DNA of 64,000 nt, from NCBI GenBank assembly GCA_024227995.1, contig CP100465.1, positions 2,046,001 through 2,110,000 on the forward strand, in the 5' to 3' direction. The notes below the pieces were generated by a model. It was not told the DNA's origin, did not search any database, and was given only the letters and a program-made list of their open reading frames with translations. The stretch is from Halomicrococcus gelatinilyticus. GTDB lineage: Archaea; Halobacteriota; Halobacteria; Halobacteriales; Haladaptataceae. Positions 28,304-35,854 of this stretch are shown in pieces (position 1 is the stretch's first letter; each line of letters begins with the position of its first letter). The position numbers were made by a program, and so were the translations under genes.

Positions 28304-28516
28304 CTATGCCCCTCCGGGGCCTTCGAACTCCAGCGGTCGGATCCAGATGAACCAGATGGCGACCGCCGCGGTGAAGTAGCCGGTGTAGAAGACGACGGTC
28401 CCCAGCGTGTCGTATCCTCCCTCCGTCAGGGCGTACTTCGCCATCCCCGGCACGAGGACGCCCAGCGCCAGAGCCAGGCCGAACCGGACCTTCCCCGCCG
28501 CGTCCGTGGTGCTCAT
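28304..28516 (-). CDS. Small hypothetical membrane protein, start uncertain
   Basis: A 70-residue, two-helix protein from M-S-T-T-D-A-A-G-K; helices around [13 protein letters not shown] and [15 protein letters not shown]. An alternative ATG at 28636 would add 40 Arg-rich residues and is preceded by a TTAAAA box (28653-28658), so transcription may start there. The short start is given because the added sequence does not look like protein. Confidence 0.62.
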   Translation of the reverse strand: MSTTDAAGKVRFGLALALGVLVPGMAKYALTEGGYDTLGTVVFYTGYFTAAVAIWFIWIRPLEFEGPGGA

Positions 28517-28636
28517 GCGTCCCTGTTGCGACTCCAGCGGGGTGAATCGCTCGGTTCGCTCCAGCGCCACCGACGGCAGTACTCGCTGACGCCGGCGTGT
28601 CACCCGGCCGTCCCCCGACGCCTTCCGCGGAGTCAT

Positions 28637-29267
28637 GCGGTCGTCTGACGCGGTTTTAAGTCGTCGAAGTGCCGACTCCGAAACGGGCGCGCACCACAGC
28701 CTCTCTCCCATCCTCCCACTTCGCGCGCCCGGACCACCACCCACATCCTCCCCTCCCCTCCCCGCTCTCCCCCTTCACCTCCGTTCCCCTTGCCACCGAG
28801 ACGCGATTGCACCGACGTCGCTCGCTCCTCACAGTCCCGGCGTTCGACGGATTTCCCGCGTCGTCGCTCGCTCGGTGCCACCGCGCTGTCGGGGGCCGTC
28901 AGGCGTTCCCTACTGCGGAAACGTCTGCTCCCTCACCGGTACAATCGGAGCCTGTGAGTGACAAACTGCGCCTGTCACCCGTCCAGACGGCCCATAACAA
29001 AGGGGGATTCGGTCATCCGTACAGGTGCGCCCGACGGCTCGGGCGCGAAGCGTGTCGCAGTCTCGCGGTGGACGTCCGGCGACGCCGGGAGCTCTGGCGG
29101 CGGGCTGGCCTCCCGCCACAGTGTCACCAACCTCCCCACGAAAGTTCTCGTTCCGGCCGTCCCCAGAACCCCGCGCTGCCCATTTTCCTCCCTCCGAATC
29201 ACCAGTAGCGGTGTGCGTCTCCCGCCGGCCAGCAGTCGAAGCGAGGATATCGTGACCCGACGCCGGC
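28637..29267. other. 631-bp gene-free interval with pyrimidine-rich tract
   Basis: No credible gene. The plus-strand open frames here are Pro/Arg/Ser-rich with no protein-like features. The interval contains a C/T-rich block (about 28715-28795) and a TTTTAA-type box near 28653. Composition differs from the coding neighbours; it may hold an unrecognised RNA or a decayed gene. Confidence 0.5.
28750..28773 (-). other. Potential G-quadruplex motif
   Basis: On the minus strand four G runs occur in 24 nt: G5, then G4, G4 and G4, with loops of 5, 1 and 1 nt. This satisfies the standard G4 pattern with long runs and very short loops. It lies in the middle of the gene-free interval. Confidence 0.5.
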
Positions 29268-29921
29268 TCAGCCCTGGAGGCGCTCGCGGACCTCGGGAAC
29301 GGCGTCCCGCTCGGCGATGAGCGCCACCCGGTCGCCGGCCTCGATGGTCGTCGCCGGGAGCGGTATCGTCATCCGCTCGTTCTCCCGTCCGTGCGCGTAG
29401 ATGCGCGCGTCGCGCGGGAGGTCCACCGCCGACAGGCGCTCGCCGACGACGGGGGACGCCTCCGGCACCGCCAGCGTCGTCAGCTGGAGCTGTTCGGTCA
29501 GGTCGGCGATGACGTGGAAGTCGCCGCCGAGCAGTGCCGTCTTCGCCCCTGCCGCGCCCATCCGCTCGGGGTAGACGACCTCGTCCACGTCGTCGGCGAA
29601 CTTCCGGTAGATGTCCTCGCGGTAGTCCTCGTCGATGCGCATCACCGTTCGACAGCCGTGGTGCTTGCCGACCATGCAGGCCGCGAAGTTGACGTTCAGG
29701 TCGCCCGTCAGCCCGCCGATGGCGTCGGCCGACGCGACCGCCGCCTTCTCGAGGACGTCCTCGCTGGAGCCGTCGCCCTCGACGACCGAGAACTCCTCCT
29801 CTCTCGCTCGCTCGGCCTTCTCGTGGTCGTTCTCGACCAGGGTCACCTCGTGGCCCTCCTGGCGGAGCACGCGCGCGGTCCGGAGCCCCACGCGACCTGC
29901 ACCAACGATAACGAATCGCAT
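29268..29921 (-). CDS. trkA: TrkA-type potassium uptake regulatory protein (RCK N and C domains)
   Basis: A 217-residue protein with one TrkA-N Rossmann domain (M-R-F-V-I-V-G-A-G-R-V-G-L-R at the start, Glu at the end of strand 2 in L-V-E-N-D-H) and one TrkA-C domain (about 140-217, P-V-V-G-E-R-L-S-A-V-D-L and I-E-A-G-D-R-V-A-L-I). It binds nucleotide and gates a K+ transporter; no TrkH membrane subunit is adjacent, so its partner is elsewhere. Confidence 0.88.
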   Translation of the reverse strand: MRFVIVGAGRVGLRTARVLRQEGHEVTLVENDHEKAERAREEEFSVVEGDGSSEDVLEKAAVASADAIGGLTGDLNVNFAACMVGKHHGCRTVMRIDEDYREDIYRKFADDVDEVVYPERMGAAGAKTALLGGDFHVIADLTEQLQLTTLAVPEASPVVGERLSAVDLPRDARIYAHGRENERMTIPLPATTIEAGDRVALIAERDAVPEVRERLQG

Positions 29922-29983
29922 GGCTGGTCAATCGCGCAGGTGGACCAAAAGCGTTGGTGCTGGACGGGTCGCGCCCGTCCCCC

Positions 29984-30952
29984 TCACTCGATGCGGGGGT
30001 CGAGGAAGGGCTCCAGGAGGTCCTGGAGCGTGGTCGCGAGGATGCCGGCGATGGCGATGACCATCGTCGTCCCGACGATGAGCGGCATGTCGCGTTGCCG
30101 GACGGCGAGGTAGCCCATCTTCCCGACGCCCGGAATCCAGAAGACGTGTTCGAGGACGTAGACGTGGAGGACGAGCACGCTGACGAGGTCGGTGGCGAAG
30201 AGGGTCACCAGCGGGAGCGCCGCGTTCCGGAGCACGTGTCGGCCGAGCGCCCGATTGTTCGCGCCCTTCGAACGCAGGGTCTTCACGAACTCGGCGTTCA
30301 CGTACTCCGAGGACTCCGCGCGGGCGTACCGGACCCAGCTGGCGAAGAGGGTGGTCGCCAGGACGAGCGCCGGCATCGGGCGTATCGTGAACGGAATCCC
30401 CGCCACCACGAACGGATGCGGCTGGAGGACTGTCTGGAGCCAGCCCGCGTAGTCCGCGACGAGGACGGGTAGCACCGCTGCAAGCCAGAAGTTCGGGAGC
30501 CCGAGACCGACGTACGCGACGAGGTTCGCGAACCGCTCGGTAGCGCCGCTGTCGCCGATCGCGGTGGCGACGCCGAGGAGGATTCCGGGGAGCGTCGCGA
30601 GCAGGATTCCCGGGACGACGTACCCCAGCGTCGCCGGGATGGCGCGGGCGAGGATGTCGGTCACCGGCGCCTTCTTCGCGAGCGAGCGACCCCAGTCGAG
30701 CGTGCTGACGTCGACCAGCCAGCGGAGGTATCGCTCGTGGACCGGGTCGTCGAGATTGTGCGCCTCCTTGTAGGTGGCGAGGGCCTCGTGGGTTTCCGAA
30801 GCGTCCGTCCCTGCGTCGCGCACGCCGTACGCCACCATCCCGAGGTTGGGGTCCGGCGTGAGTGCGACGAACATGAACGCCACCGTCATCACGAGGTAGA
30901 TGGAGAGGATGGCGAAGCCAACGCGCTTGAGGACGCGTTCCCGGTAGCTCAT
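29984..30952 (-). CDS. ABC transporter permease, DppB type
   Basis: A 322-residue permease of the peptide/nickel family with six helices: N-terminal anchor L-K-R-V-G-F-A-I-L-S-I-Y-L-V, a long periplasmic loop, and the cytoplasmic EAA-like loop V-K-T-L-R-S-K-G-A-N-N-R near residue 230. It pairs with the divergent DppC-type gene at 31230. No ATPase or solute-binding protein gene is in the window nearby. ATG at 30952 overlaps the stop of a 19-codon upstream frame (ATGA). Confidence 0.87.
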   Translation of the reverse strand: MSYRERVLKRVGFAILSIYLVMTVAFMFVALTPDPNLGMVAYGVRDAGTDASETHEALATYKEAHNLDDPVHERYLRWLVDVSTLDWGRSLAKKAPVTDILARAIPATLGYVVPGILLATLPGILLGVATAIGDSGATERFANLVAYVGLGLPNFWLAAVLPVLVADYAGWLQTVLQPHPFVVAGIPFTIRPMPALVLATTLFASWVRYARAESSEYVNAEFVKTLRSKGANNRALGRHVLRNAALPLVTLFATDLVSVLVLHVYVLEHVFWIPGVGKMGYLAVRQRDMPLIVGTTMVIAIAGILATTLQDLLEPFLDPRIE

Positions 30953-31008
30953 CGCTGGGCACCTCGTTCGTCGTCGGGACCGCTCTGGAGGGGCGTCAGG
31001 GCGAACAT
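30949..31008 (-). CDS. Putative 19-residue leader peptide ahead of the DppB-type permease
   Basis: A short frame M-F-A-L-T-P-L-Q-S-G-P-D-D-E-R-G-A-Q-R ends in TGA overlapping the permease ATG by 4 nt (ATGA). Its ATG, not the permease ATG, sits at leaderless distance (27 nt) from a strong TTTAAAAT box at about 31035-31042. The sequence has no protein-family features, so it may be a translated leader that couples ribosomes into the permease, or simply a 5' UTR. Confidence 0.35.
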   Translation of the reverse strand: MFALTPLQSGPDDERGAQR

Positions 31009-31229
31009 CGCTTGCGTTCCTGTTACTGATGGTTCATTTTAAACGTTCATGTCCTCTCCCGACCCGGCCGACGGTTCGGCCTCGTCGATGGCCTGCGACG
31101 ACGCAGGGCCGGTCGAACGTTCGTCGGCGTCGTCGTTGTCGTCGGCGACGCCGACAGGCGCCGTCCGTTTCTGTCCGCACTTCGACATCTTGTAAACGCT
31201 TATGACGGAGGAGAGACGTTTCCGAGTCG

Positions 31230-32393
31230 ATGGCCGCGGAGCCCTCCAGCGAGCAGTTCGAACGAATCGACTGGGAGTCGCTCGACGGTGGCAGGTGGCG
31301 AGTCGCCGTGCGGACGAAGGCGTTCCTGCTCGGGACCGCGATCCTCGCCGTCCTGTTCTGTTACGACCTCCTCGTGCTCACGAGGCAGGAGGAACTCGTC
31401 CGGTGGTGGGATTTCACCCGGATCGACTGGCTGTTCGTCCTCTCGCTGCTGGCGCTGTTCTGCTACGTCGTCGTCCCGCTCGCGACGAACCGCGAACAGA
31501 CGCGGCGGTACTGGCGACGCCTCCGGTCGGACCGCGCCGCGCTCGCCAGCTTCGTCTTCCTCGTCGCCTTCTTCCTGGTCGGTACGGTCGGGTCGATGGT
31601 GTACTACCCCGACATCGAGTTCGCGCACGCGAAACAGCCGCCCCTGCTGTTCCCCGTCGACGACGCCTACGCGCTGCACTGCCTGGGCGTCGAGTCGAAC
31701 GGCCTCTGTCACGGGACGTGGCGGTACCCGCTCGGGACGAACGCCGACGGCAAGGGCGTCCTGCGCCTCATCGTCGCCGGCACGCGCGTCAGCCTCATCG
31801 TCGCGCTCGTCACGTCGATGATCGTCGTGCCGCTGGCGACCGGCGTCGGCCTGCTCGCCGGCTACCGCGGCGGCTGGGTGGACGACGTCCTGATGGGATA
31901 CGCCGACGTCCAGCAGACGGTGCCCGCGTTCGTCATCTACCTCGTCACGATATTCCTCTTCGACTCCAGCCTCTTCCTGGTCGTGGCCGTGTTCGGACTG
32001 ACGAGCTGGGGGAGCGCCGCCCGCCTCGTGCGCAGCGAGGTGCTCCAGCGCCGCGAGGAGCCGTACGTCGTCGCCGCGCGCAACGCCGGCGCGAGCGACC
32101 GCTTCATCATCCGCAACCACATCCTCCCGAACGTCTCCAGCACCGTCGTCACCGCCGTCACGCGCCAGATTCCGACGTTGCTGCTCGCCGAGGCCGCCAT
32201 CGCCTACATGGAGCTGAACGACATCATGGTCCAGTCGTTCGGCGAGACCATCGCCTACGGTCTCCGCCAGGACTGGCAGACGATGTGGTGGTCTTCCGTG
32301 TTCCCTGTCATCGCCTTCGCGCTGCTCGTCGTCTCCTTCAGCGTGTTCGGCGACGCGCTCCGGGACGTGCTGGACCCTCGTGGTGACGTGTAG
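31230..32393 (+). CDS. ABC transporter permease, DppC type
   Basis: A 387-residue permease with two N-terminal helices (to about residue 85), a further helix (S-F-V-F-L-V-A-F-F-L-V), an extended external loop with two Cys (H-C-L-G-V and L-C-H-G-T), then the core membrane domain with the EAA-like motif V-V-A-A-R-N-A-G-A-S-D-R. It complements the DppB-type permease encoded divergently. A CTTATGA-like box is near 31198. Substrate unknown: oligopeptide, nickel or glycoside are all served by this family. Confidence 0.87.
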   Translation: MAAEPSSEQFERIDWESLDGGRWRVAVRTKAFLLGTAILAVLFCYDLLVLTRQEELVRWWDFTRIDWLFVLSLLALFCYVVVPLATNREQTRRYWRRLRSDRAALASFVFLVAFFLVGTVGSMVYYPDIEFAHAKQPPLLFPVDDAYALHCLGVESNGLCHGTWRYPLGTNADGKGVLRLIVAGTRVSLIVALVTSMIVVPLATGVGLLAGYRGGWVDDVLMGYADVQQTVPAFVIYLVTIFLFDSSLFLVVAVFGLTSWGSAARLVRSEVLQRREEPYVVAARNAGASDRFIIRNHILPNVSSTVVTAVTRQIPTLLLAEAAIAYMELNDIMVQSFGETIAYGLRQDWQTMWWSSVFPVIAFALLVVSFSVFGDALRDVLDPRGDV

Positions 32394-32510
32394 CGTTCGG
32401 GTCGAAGCGTCTCGGCTCCGGGATCGTCGCGTTCGGGTCGAAGCGTCTCGGCTCCGGGATCGTCGCGTTCGGGTCGAAGCGTCTCGGCTCCGGGATCGTC
32501 GCGTTCGGGT
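32393..32510. repeat. 36-bp tandem repeat, 3.3 copies
   Basis: Three identical 36-bp units (32393-32428, 32429-32464, 32465-32500) plus ten bases of a fourth. Each begins GCGTTCGGGTCGAAG and ends GGGATCGTC. The array starts on the last base of the permease stop codon. On the minus strand it reads as a 12-residue peptide repeat, but no gene supports that. Confidence 0.85.
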
Positions 32511-32585
32511 GCGTTTGAGCGAGGTTCTGCTCTCGTGACCTGACACACCGAGCTATCAGGCTGCCGAACAGCCGACGGAAGTGAA

Positions 32586-32610
32586 AGCCCAGGCCAGGAT
32601 TCGAACACGC
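32586..32610 (-). other. tRNA 3'-end-like remnant
   Basis: Minus strand reads GTGTTCGAATCCTGG followed by CCTGGGCTTT: a T-arm and 3' acceptor strand like those of tRNA-Thr 120 bp away (5 differences in 23 positions), but no matching 5' half exists. A second remnant (TCAAATCCCGGGTTGGC) faces the other way at 32655-32671. Probably traces of integration at the tRNA gene. Confidence 0.5.
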
Positions 32611-32718
32611 CGAGACGGTCGCCCTCGTTCGCTCGAGCGCTGCGACTCGTCTGCTCAAATCCCGGGTTGGCTTTTCACTCGCTCAGACCCCTCGCTATCG
32701 CTCGGAGATCATCGCTCG

Positions 32719-32724
32719 GAAAAA
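32719..32724 (-). terminator. Oligo-T terminator of tRNA-Thr
   Basis: Five to six T residues directly after the mature 3' end on the minus strand, the usual archaeal intrinsic terminator form. Confidence 0.5.
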
Positions 32725-32796
32725 AGCCTAGGCCGGGATTTGAACCCGGGCTCTCGTCCTTACCAAGGACGCGCTTTACCGCTAAGCTACCCAGGC
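32725..32796 (-). tRNA. tRNA-Thr (anticodon GGU)
   Basis: Full cloverleaf: acceptor GCCTGGG with CCTAGGC (one G-U pair), D-arm with AGCGGTAAA loop, anticodon stem CGTCC/GGACG around loop TTGGTAA (anticodon GGT), T-arm CCGGG-TTCAAAT-CCCGG, discriminator T. No intron. A run of six T follows the 3' end on the minus strand, a likely terminator. CCA is not encoded. Confidence 0.95.
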
Positions 32797-32859
32797 GCGG
32801 TGTCGCTTGGATGCATTATTTCGTACACGCCGAACCGTCTTTAGGCGTTTCGATTCGCA

Positions 32860-33528
32860 TCAGGGGTCGGTGACCGACGATGACCGCCGTTCGTCGACGC
32901 CGACGGTCGCGTTCCGCGACAGTTTCGACAGCGCGTCCTCGGCGTCGTCGGGGAGCGCGCCGATCTCCGGCGCGTCGACGGGCGTCTCGTCGCCGTCGAC
33001 CACGGAATCTGCCAGCTCGGACGCGTACTCGCTCGCCTTCGAGGGGGCGTCCGCGCCGGCGACGGTGGTGCCGGCGACGATGGCGAGTTCGAACACGTCG
33101 GCCTCCAGCGACCGGTCGAGACCGTCCGGTGTCGTCTGGTCGCGGCCGAACGACTGGACGGTTTCGACGGCCTTGTCGGCGGCCTCGGTGCGCGCCAGCA
33201 CGTAGAACCCGCGGGAGACCATCACGGTGGCTGCCAGGATGGCGACGTTGCTTTCGGTCTCCGTCGACGTCTCCTCCCAGGGTTCGTCCACCGCGAGCGA
33301 GCGGGTGAGTCGCAACCCCTCGTAGATGAGCTGGACGCCGGCGGCGCGGTTCCGGGCGCCGGTCGCACCCGTCGCTCCATCCACTGCACGAGCGCTCAGT
33401 AACGTCAGCACGCCCGGGGTCATCGCCGACGATTCGAGCAGTCCGTCGATGTAATCACGGAGATGCTCCGGCGTGATGTCCCGGACTGCCTCGCGCGCTG
33501 CCCCACGAGCCCGGACGGCCTCTTCCAT
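32860..33528 (-). CDS. DUF7114-like hypothetical protein
   Basis: A 222-residue, mostly helical soluble protein (M-E-E-A-V-R-A-R-G-A-A-R-E-A-V; P-E-H-L-R-D-Y-I-D-G-L-L-E-S-S in the first third; R-L-T-R-S-L-A-V-D-E-P-W mid-length). The pattern of short helices slightly resembles a prenyl-synthase-like bundle, but no DDxxD motif is present. I place it tentatively in DUF7114. Divergent from the enoyl-CoA hydratase gene with a 60-bp gap. Confidence 0.7.
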   Translation of the reverse strand: MEEAVRARGAAREAVRDITPEHLRDYIDGLLESSAMTPGVLTLLSARAVDGATGATGARNRAAGVQLIYEGLRLTRSLAVDEPWEETSTETESNVAILAATVMVSRGFYVLARTEAADKAVETVQSFGRDQTTPDGLDRSLEADVFELAIVAGTTVAGADAPSKASEYASELADSVVDGDETPVDAPEIGALPDDAEDALSKLSRNATVGVDERRSSSVTDP

Positions 33529-33588
33529 CGTCGGTGGGTTACGACGGAACTGCCAAAGACCTTTGGAAACCGCCGCCAAGTACGGCCT

Positions 33589-34290
33589 ATGATTCGCGTC
33601 TCCGACGACCCGGACGTCCGCACGGTGACCCTCTCGCGCCCCGAGCGCCGCAACGCGCTCACCCGCGACGGCCTCGACGACCTCGCAGACGCCGTCGCCG
33701 ACGCCGACCAGCCCGTCGTCCTCCTGCGCGGTGCCGGGCCGGCGTTCTGCGCCGGTGCCGACCTCGACGTGGTGGCCGACCTCGACCGCGACGCCGCGGT
33801 GGCGTTCGCCGAGCGCGGCCAGCGCGTCGCGAACGAGATAGCCGACGCCGACAGCGTCGTCGTCGCCGGCGTGGACGGCGCGGCCCGCGGCGGCGGCGTC
33901 GAACTCGCGCTCGCTTGCGACGTGCGCGTCGCCACGCCGGACGCCACCTTCGCCGAACCCGGCGTCCAGCTCGGCATCTTCGGCGCGTGGGGTGGCACCG
34001 TCCGCCTGCCGGACGTCGTCGGCCAGGGCGAGGCGCTCGACCTCGCGCTCTCCGGCCGCGCCGTCGACGCCGACCGGGCGCTGGAGATGGGGCTCGTCTC
34101 GCGGATCGTCGAATCCCCGCGCGCGGTCGCCGACGAGATCGCCGCCAACGACCCGATGGCGCTCCGGGTGGTCAAGGAACGAGTCCGCGACGCGTCGGCG
34201 CCGAGCGTCCAGGAGGCGCGCGAGGCCGGCGCGTTCGGCGACCTCGTCGCGACCAGCGCCGCCGACATCGCCGCGAGCCGTGAGGAGTAG
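33589..34290 (+). CDS. Enoyl-CoA hydratase/isomerase family protein
   Basis: A 233-residue crotonase. The oxyanion-hole motif R-P-E-R-R-N-A-L-T and A-F-C-A-G-A-D-L are present, followed by A-A-R-G-G-G-V-E-L-A-L-A-C-D and A-E-P-G-V-Q-L-G-I, where the last Glu position matters for hydration. It is shorter than most family members (usually 250-260). Likely in fatty-acid or amino-acid degradation; partner genes are elsewhere. Confidence 0.9.
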   Translation: MIRVSDDPDVRTVTLSRPERRNALTRDGLDDLADAVADADQPVVLLRGAGPAFCAGADLDVVADLDRDAAVAFAERGQRVANEIADADSVVVAGVDGAARGGGVELALACDVRVATPDATFAEPGVQLGIFGAWGGTVRLPDVVGQGEALDLALSGRAVDADRALEMGLVSRIVESPRAVADEIAANDPMALRVVKERVRDASAPSVQEAREAGAFGDLVATSAADIAASREE

Positions 34291-34307
34291 CAGTCGCGTT
34301 CGAACGT

Positions 34308-35105
34308 TCAGTCCAGCCGTTCGGGGCTCGGCGGGACGGCGCGCTTGTGCTCGCTGCGCTCGTACATCTCCCGGACGCGCCGGACGTCGTCCTCGCTCGC
34401 GCCGTCGACCTGGCGGGCGGTCGCGGTGACCGACAGCGGACCGTCGACGTGCAGCGCGAGGATGGCGTCGAGCGTGTCGTAGTCGATGCCGAGCTCCTCC
34501 TCGTCGGTCTGCCCGGCCCAGAGCCCGGCGGTGGGCTCCTTCTCCGCCAGTTCGGCGGGCACGCCGACGTGCTTCGCCAGCTGGCGGACCTGCTGCTTGT
34601 AGAGGTTGCCGATGGGGTGGCAGTCGACCGCACCGTCGCCGTACTTCGTGAAGTAGCCCACCAGCGCCTCGGTGCGGTTGCCCGTCCCGAGCACCAGCGC
34701 GTCCTCGTGGTTGGCGACGAGGTAGTTCAGCACCGCCCGCGTTCGCGCCCGGGCGTTGCCGACCGCCACCGTGTCGCCCTCCGCCTCGGGGTAGGCGTCG
34801 AGGAACTGGTCGACGACGGGGTTGATCTCGAAGACGTCGTAGGGGACGTCGAGGCCCTGGGCGACCCACTCCGCGTCGCTCATGTTCTCCTCGCGGCTGA
34901 CCGCGCCGGGCATGACCAGCCCGTGGACGTTCTCGCTCCCCAGCGCCTCGACGGCGAGGTTCGCGACCAGCGTGCTGTCGATGCCGCCGGAGAGCCCCAG
35001 CACCGCCCGCTCGACGCCCGCGTCGTCGACCGACGCGCGGACGAACTCGACGATGTGCTCCCGGTGCGCTTCTAGCTCCGCCTCCGATAGCGCCAGCTCT
35101 ATCAT
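34308..35105 (-). CDS. nadE: NAD+ synthase, ammonia-dependent
   Basis: Amidates deamido-NAD to NAD. The 265-residue product carries the PP-loop L-G-L-S-G-G-I-D-S-T-L near residue 38, the N-R-T-E-A-L-V-G-Y-F-T-K-Y-G-D-G-A segment that binds the substrate, and A-G-L-W-A-G-Q-T-D-E-E-E-L-G. No glutaminase domain, so it uses free ammonia. It converges on the hydratase gene and starts 166 bp from tRNA-Gly. Confidence 0.95.
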   Translation of the reverse strand: MIELALSEAELEAHREHIVEFVRASVDDAGVERAVLGLSGGIDSTLVANLAVEALGSENVHGLVMPGAVSREENMSDAEWVAQGLDVPYDVFEINPVVDQFLDAYPEAEGDTVAVGNARARTRAVLNYLVANHEDALVLGTGNRTEALVGYFTKYGDGAVDCHPIGNLYKQQVRQLAKHVGVPAELAEKEPTAGLWAGQTDEEELGIDYDTLDAILALHVDGPLSVTATARQVDGASEDDVRRVREMYERSEHKRAVPPSPERLD

Positions 35106-35271
35106 GGCCGTGTGTAGGGCAGGTGACGACTAAAGGTTCTCCACCGCCGTCGTTTTCTGGACGAACGTCCGGAAGCGCTACGTTCAAGTGCCGCCAGAGT
35201 GAACTTCCGGGTGCATCCGTCGTGCCGTGGTCCGACGATCCGTTCGTCTGCCCGCCCGGCACGACCTTCGT

Positions 35272-35342
35272 GCGCCGGTGGTCTAGTGGTAGGACATGAG
35301 CTTCCCAAGCTCATAGCCCGGGTTCAATTCCCGGTCGGCGCA
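35272..35342 (+). tRNA. tRNA-Gly (anticodon CCC)
   Basis: Complete cloverleaf: acceptor GCGCCGG with TCGGCGC (terminal G-U), anticodon stem TGAGC/GCTCA around TTCCCAA (anticodon CCC), T-arm CCGGG-TTCAATT-CCCGG, discriminator A. Its last 22 bases are repeated downstream several times, marking it as an integration target. Confidence 0.95.
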
Positions 35343-35392
35343 TTCTGCGACGAACGGACGTGAGGAGCGAATGCGGTACGGAGGGAATTGAA
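35333..35392 (+). repeat. 60-bp perfect direct repeat, first copy
   Basis: Starts in the tRNA 3' end and is identical to 35507-35566. Confidence 0.85.
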
Positions 35393-35449
35393 TCACGCAA
35401 ATCCGAGCGACAGCGAGGATTTGCAATCGGGTTCAATTCCCGGTCGGCG

Positions 35450-35516
35450 CACTCCCTGCGGTCGTTTGCCGGCCGACGTTCACCTCGCTGCGCTCGGTGA
35501 ACTCCCGGTCGGCGCA
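35450..35516 (+). repeat. 67-bp direct repeat, first copy
   Basis: Matches 35788-35854 with two substitutions; ends in a truncated tRNA 3' end. Confidence 0.85.
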
Positions 35517-35566
35517 TTCTGCGACGAACGGACGTGAGGAGCGAATGCGGTACGGAGGGAATTGAA
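35507..35566 (+). repeat. 60-bp perfect direct repeat, second copy
   Basis: Identical to 35333-35392, 174 bp downstream. Confidence 0.85.
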
Positions 35567-35787
35567 GTAGAGAAGACGCAGCGCCGAGCGGAGCGAGGCG
35601 ACCGTCTTCGCGTGGTTCAATTCCCGGCCGGCGCATTTTTCGGCGACCACACGGCGAGCAGTTCATCTGCTCGCCACTCCGGGAGCCGTAAAATCGCCCA
35701 CGGATTGAACCCTGCAAGTCACAGCCCACGCAGGGAGCGCAGCGACCGAGTAGGAATGTCTTGCTCCGGTTCAATTCCCGGTCGGCG

Positions 35788-35854
35788 CACTCCCTTCGGT
35801 CGTTTGCCGACCGACGTTCACCTCGCTGCGCTCGGTGAACTCCCGGTCGGCGCA
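35788..35854 (+). repeat. 67-bp direct repeat, second copy
   Basis: Near-identical to 35450-35516, 338 bp away. Both carry the internal inverted segment TTCACC...GGTGAA. Confidence 0.85.

Larger units (their letters stand above)
32394..32724. other. Gene-free interval with repeat array and tRNA-like remnants
   Basis: 331 bp between the DppC-type permease and tRNA-Thr. It holds the 36-bp repeat array and two tRNA 3'-end-like remnants. No protein gene is supported. Confidence 0.6.
35321..35854 (+). repeat. Array of six tRNA-Gly 3'-end copies
   Basis: The tRNA 3' end (GGTTCAATTCCCGGTCGGCG plus CA) recurs at 35430-35451 (identical), 35614-35635 (one change) and 35768-35789 (identical), and in truncated form (CTCCCGGTCGGCGCA) ending at 35516 and 35854. 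The first copy is the gene itself (35321-35342). These behave like repeated attL/attR-type footprints left by elements that integrate into the tRNA. Confidence 0.85.

Noticed and set aside
28669..29208. 179-codon plus-strand frame
   Set aside because: Pro/Ser/Arg-rich with no acidic bias, no promoter at the start and no domain; a product of the pyrimidine-rich tract.
32393..32510. CRISPR-like array
   Set aside because: Units are directly adjacent and identical with no spacers.
32655..32671. A second complete tRNA gene next to tRNA-Thr
   Set aside because: Only a T-arm and 3' acceptor-like strand can be found; no matching 5' half, D-arm or anticodon stem.
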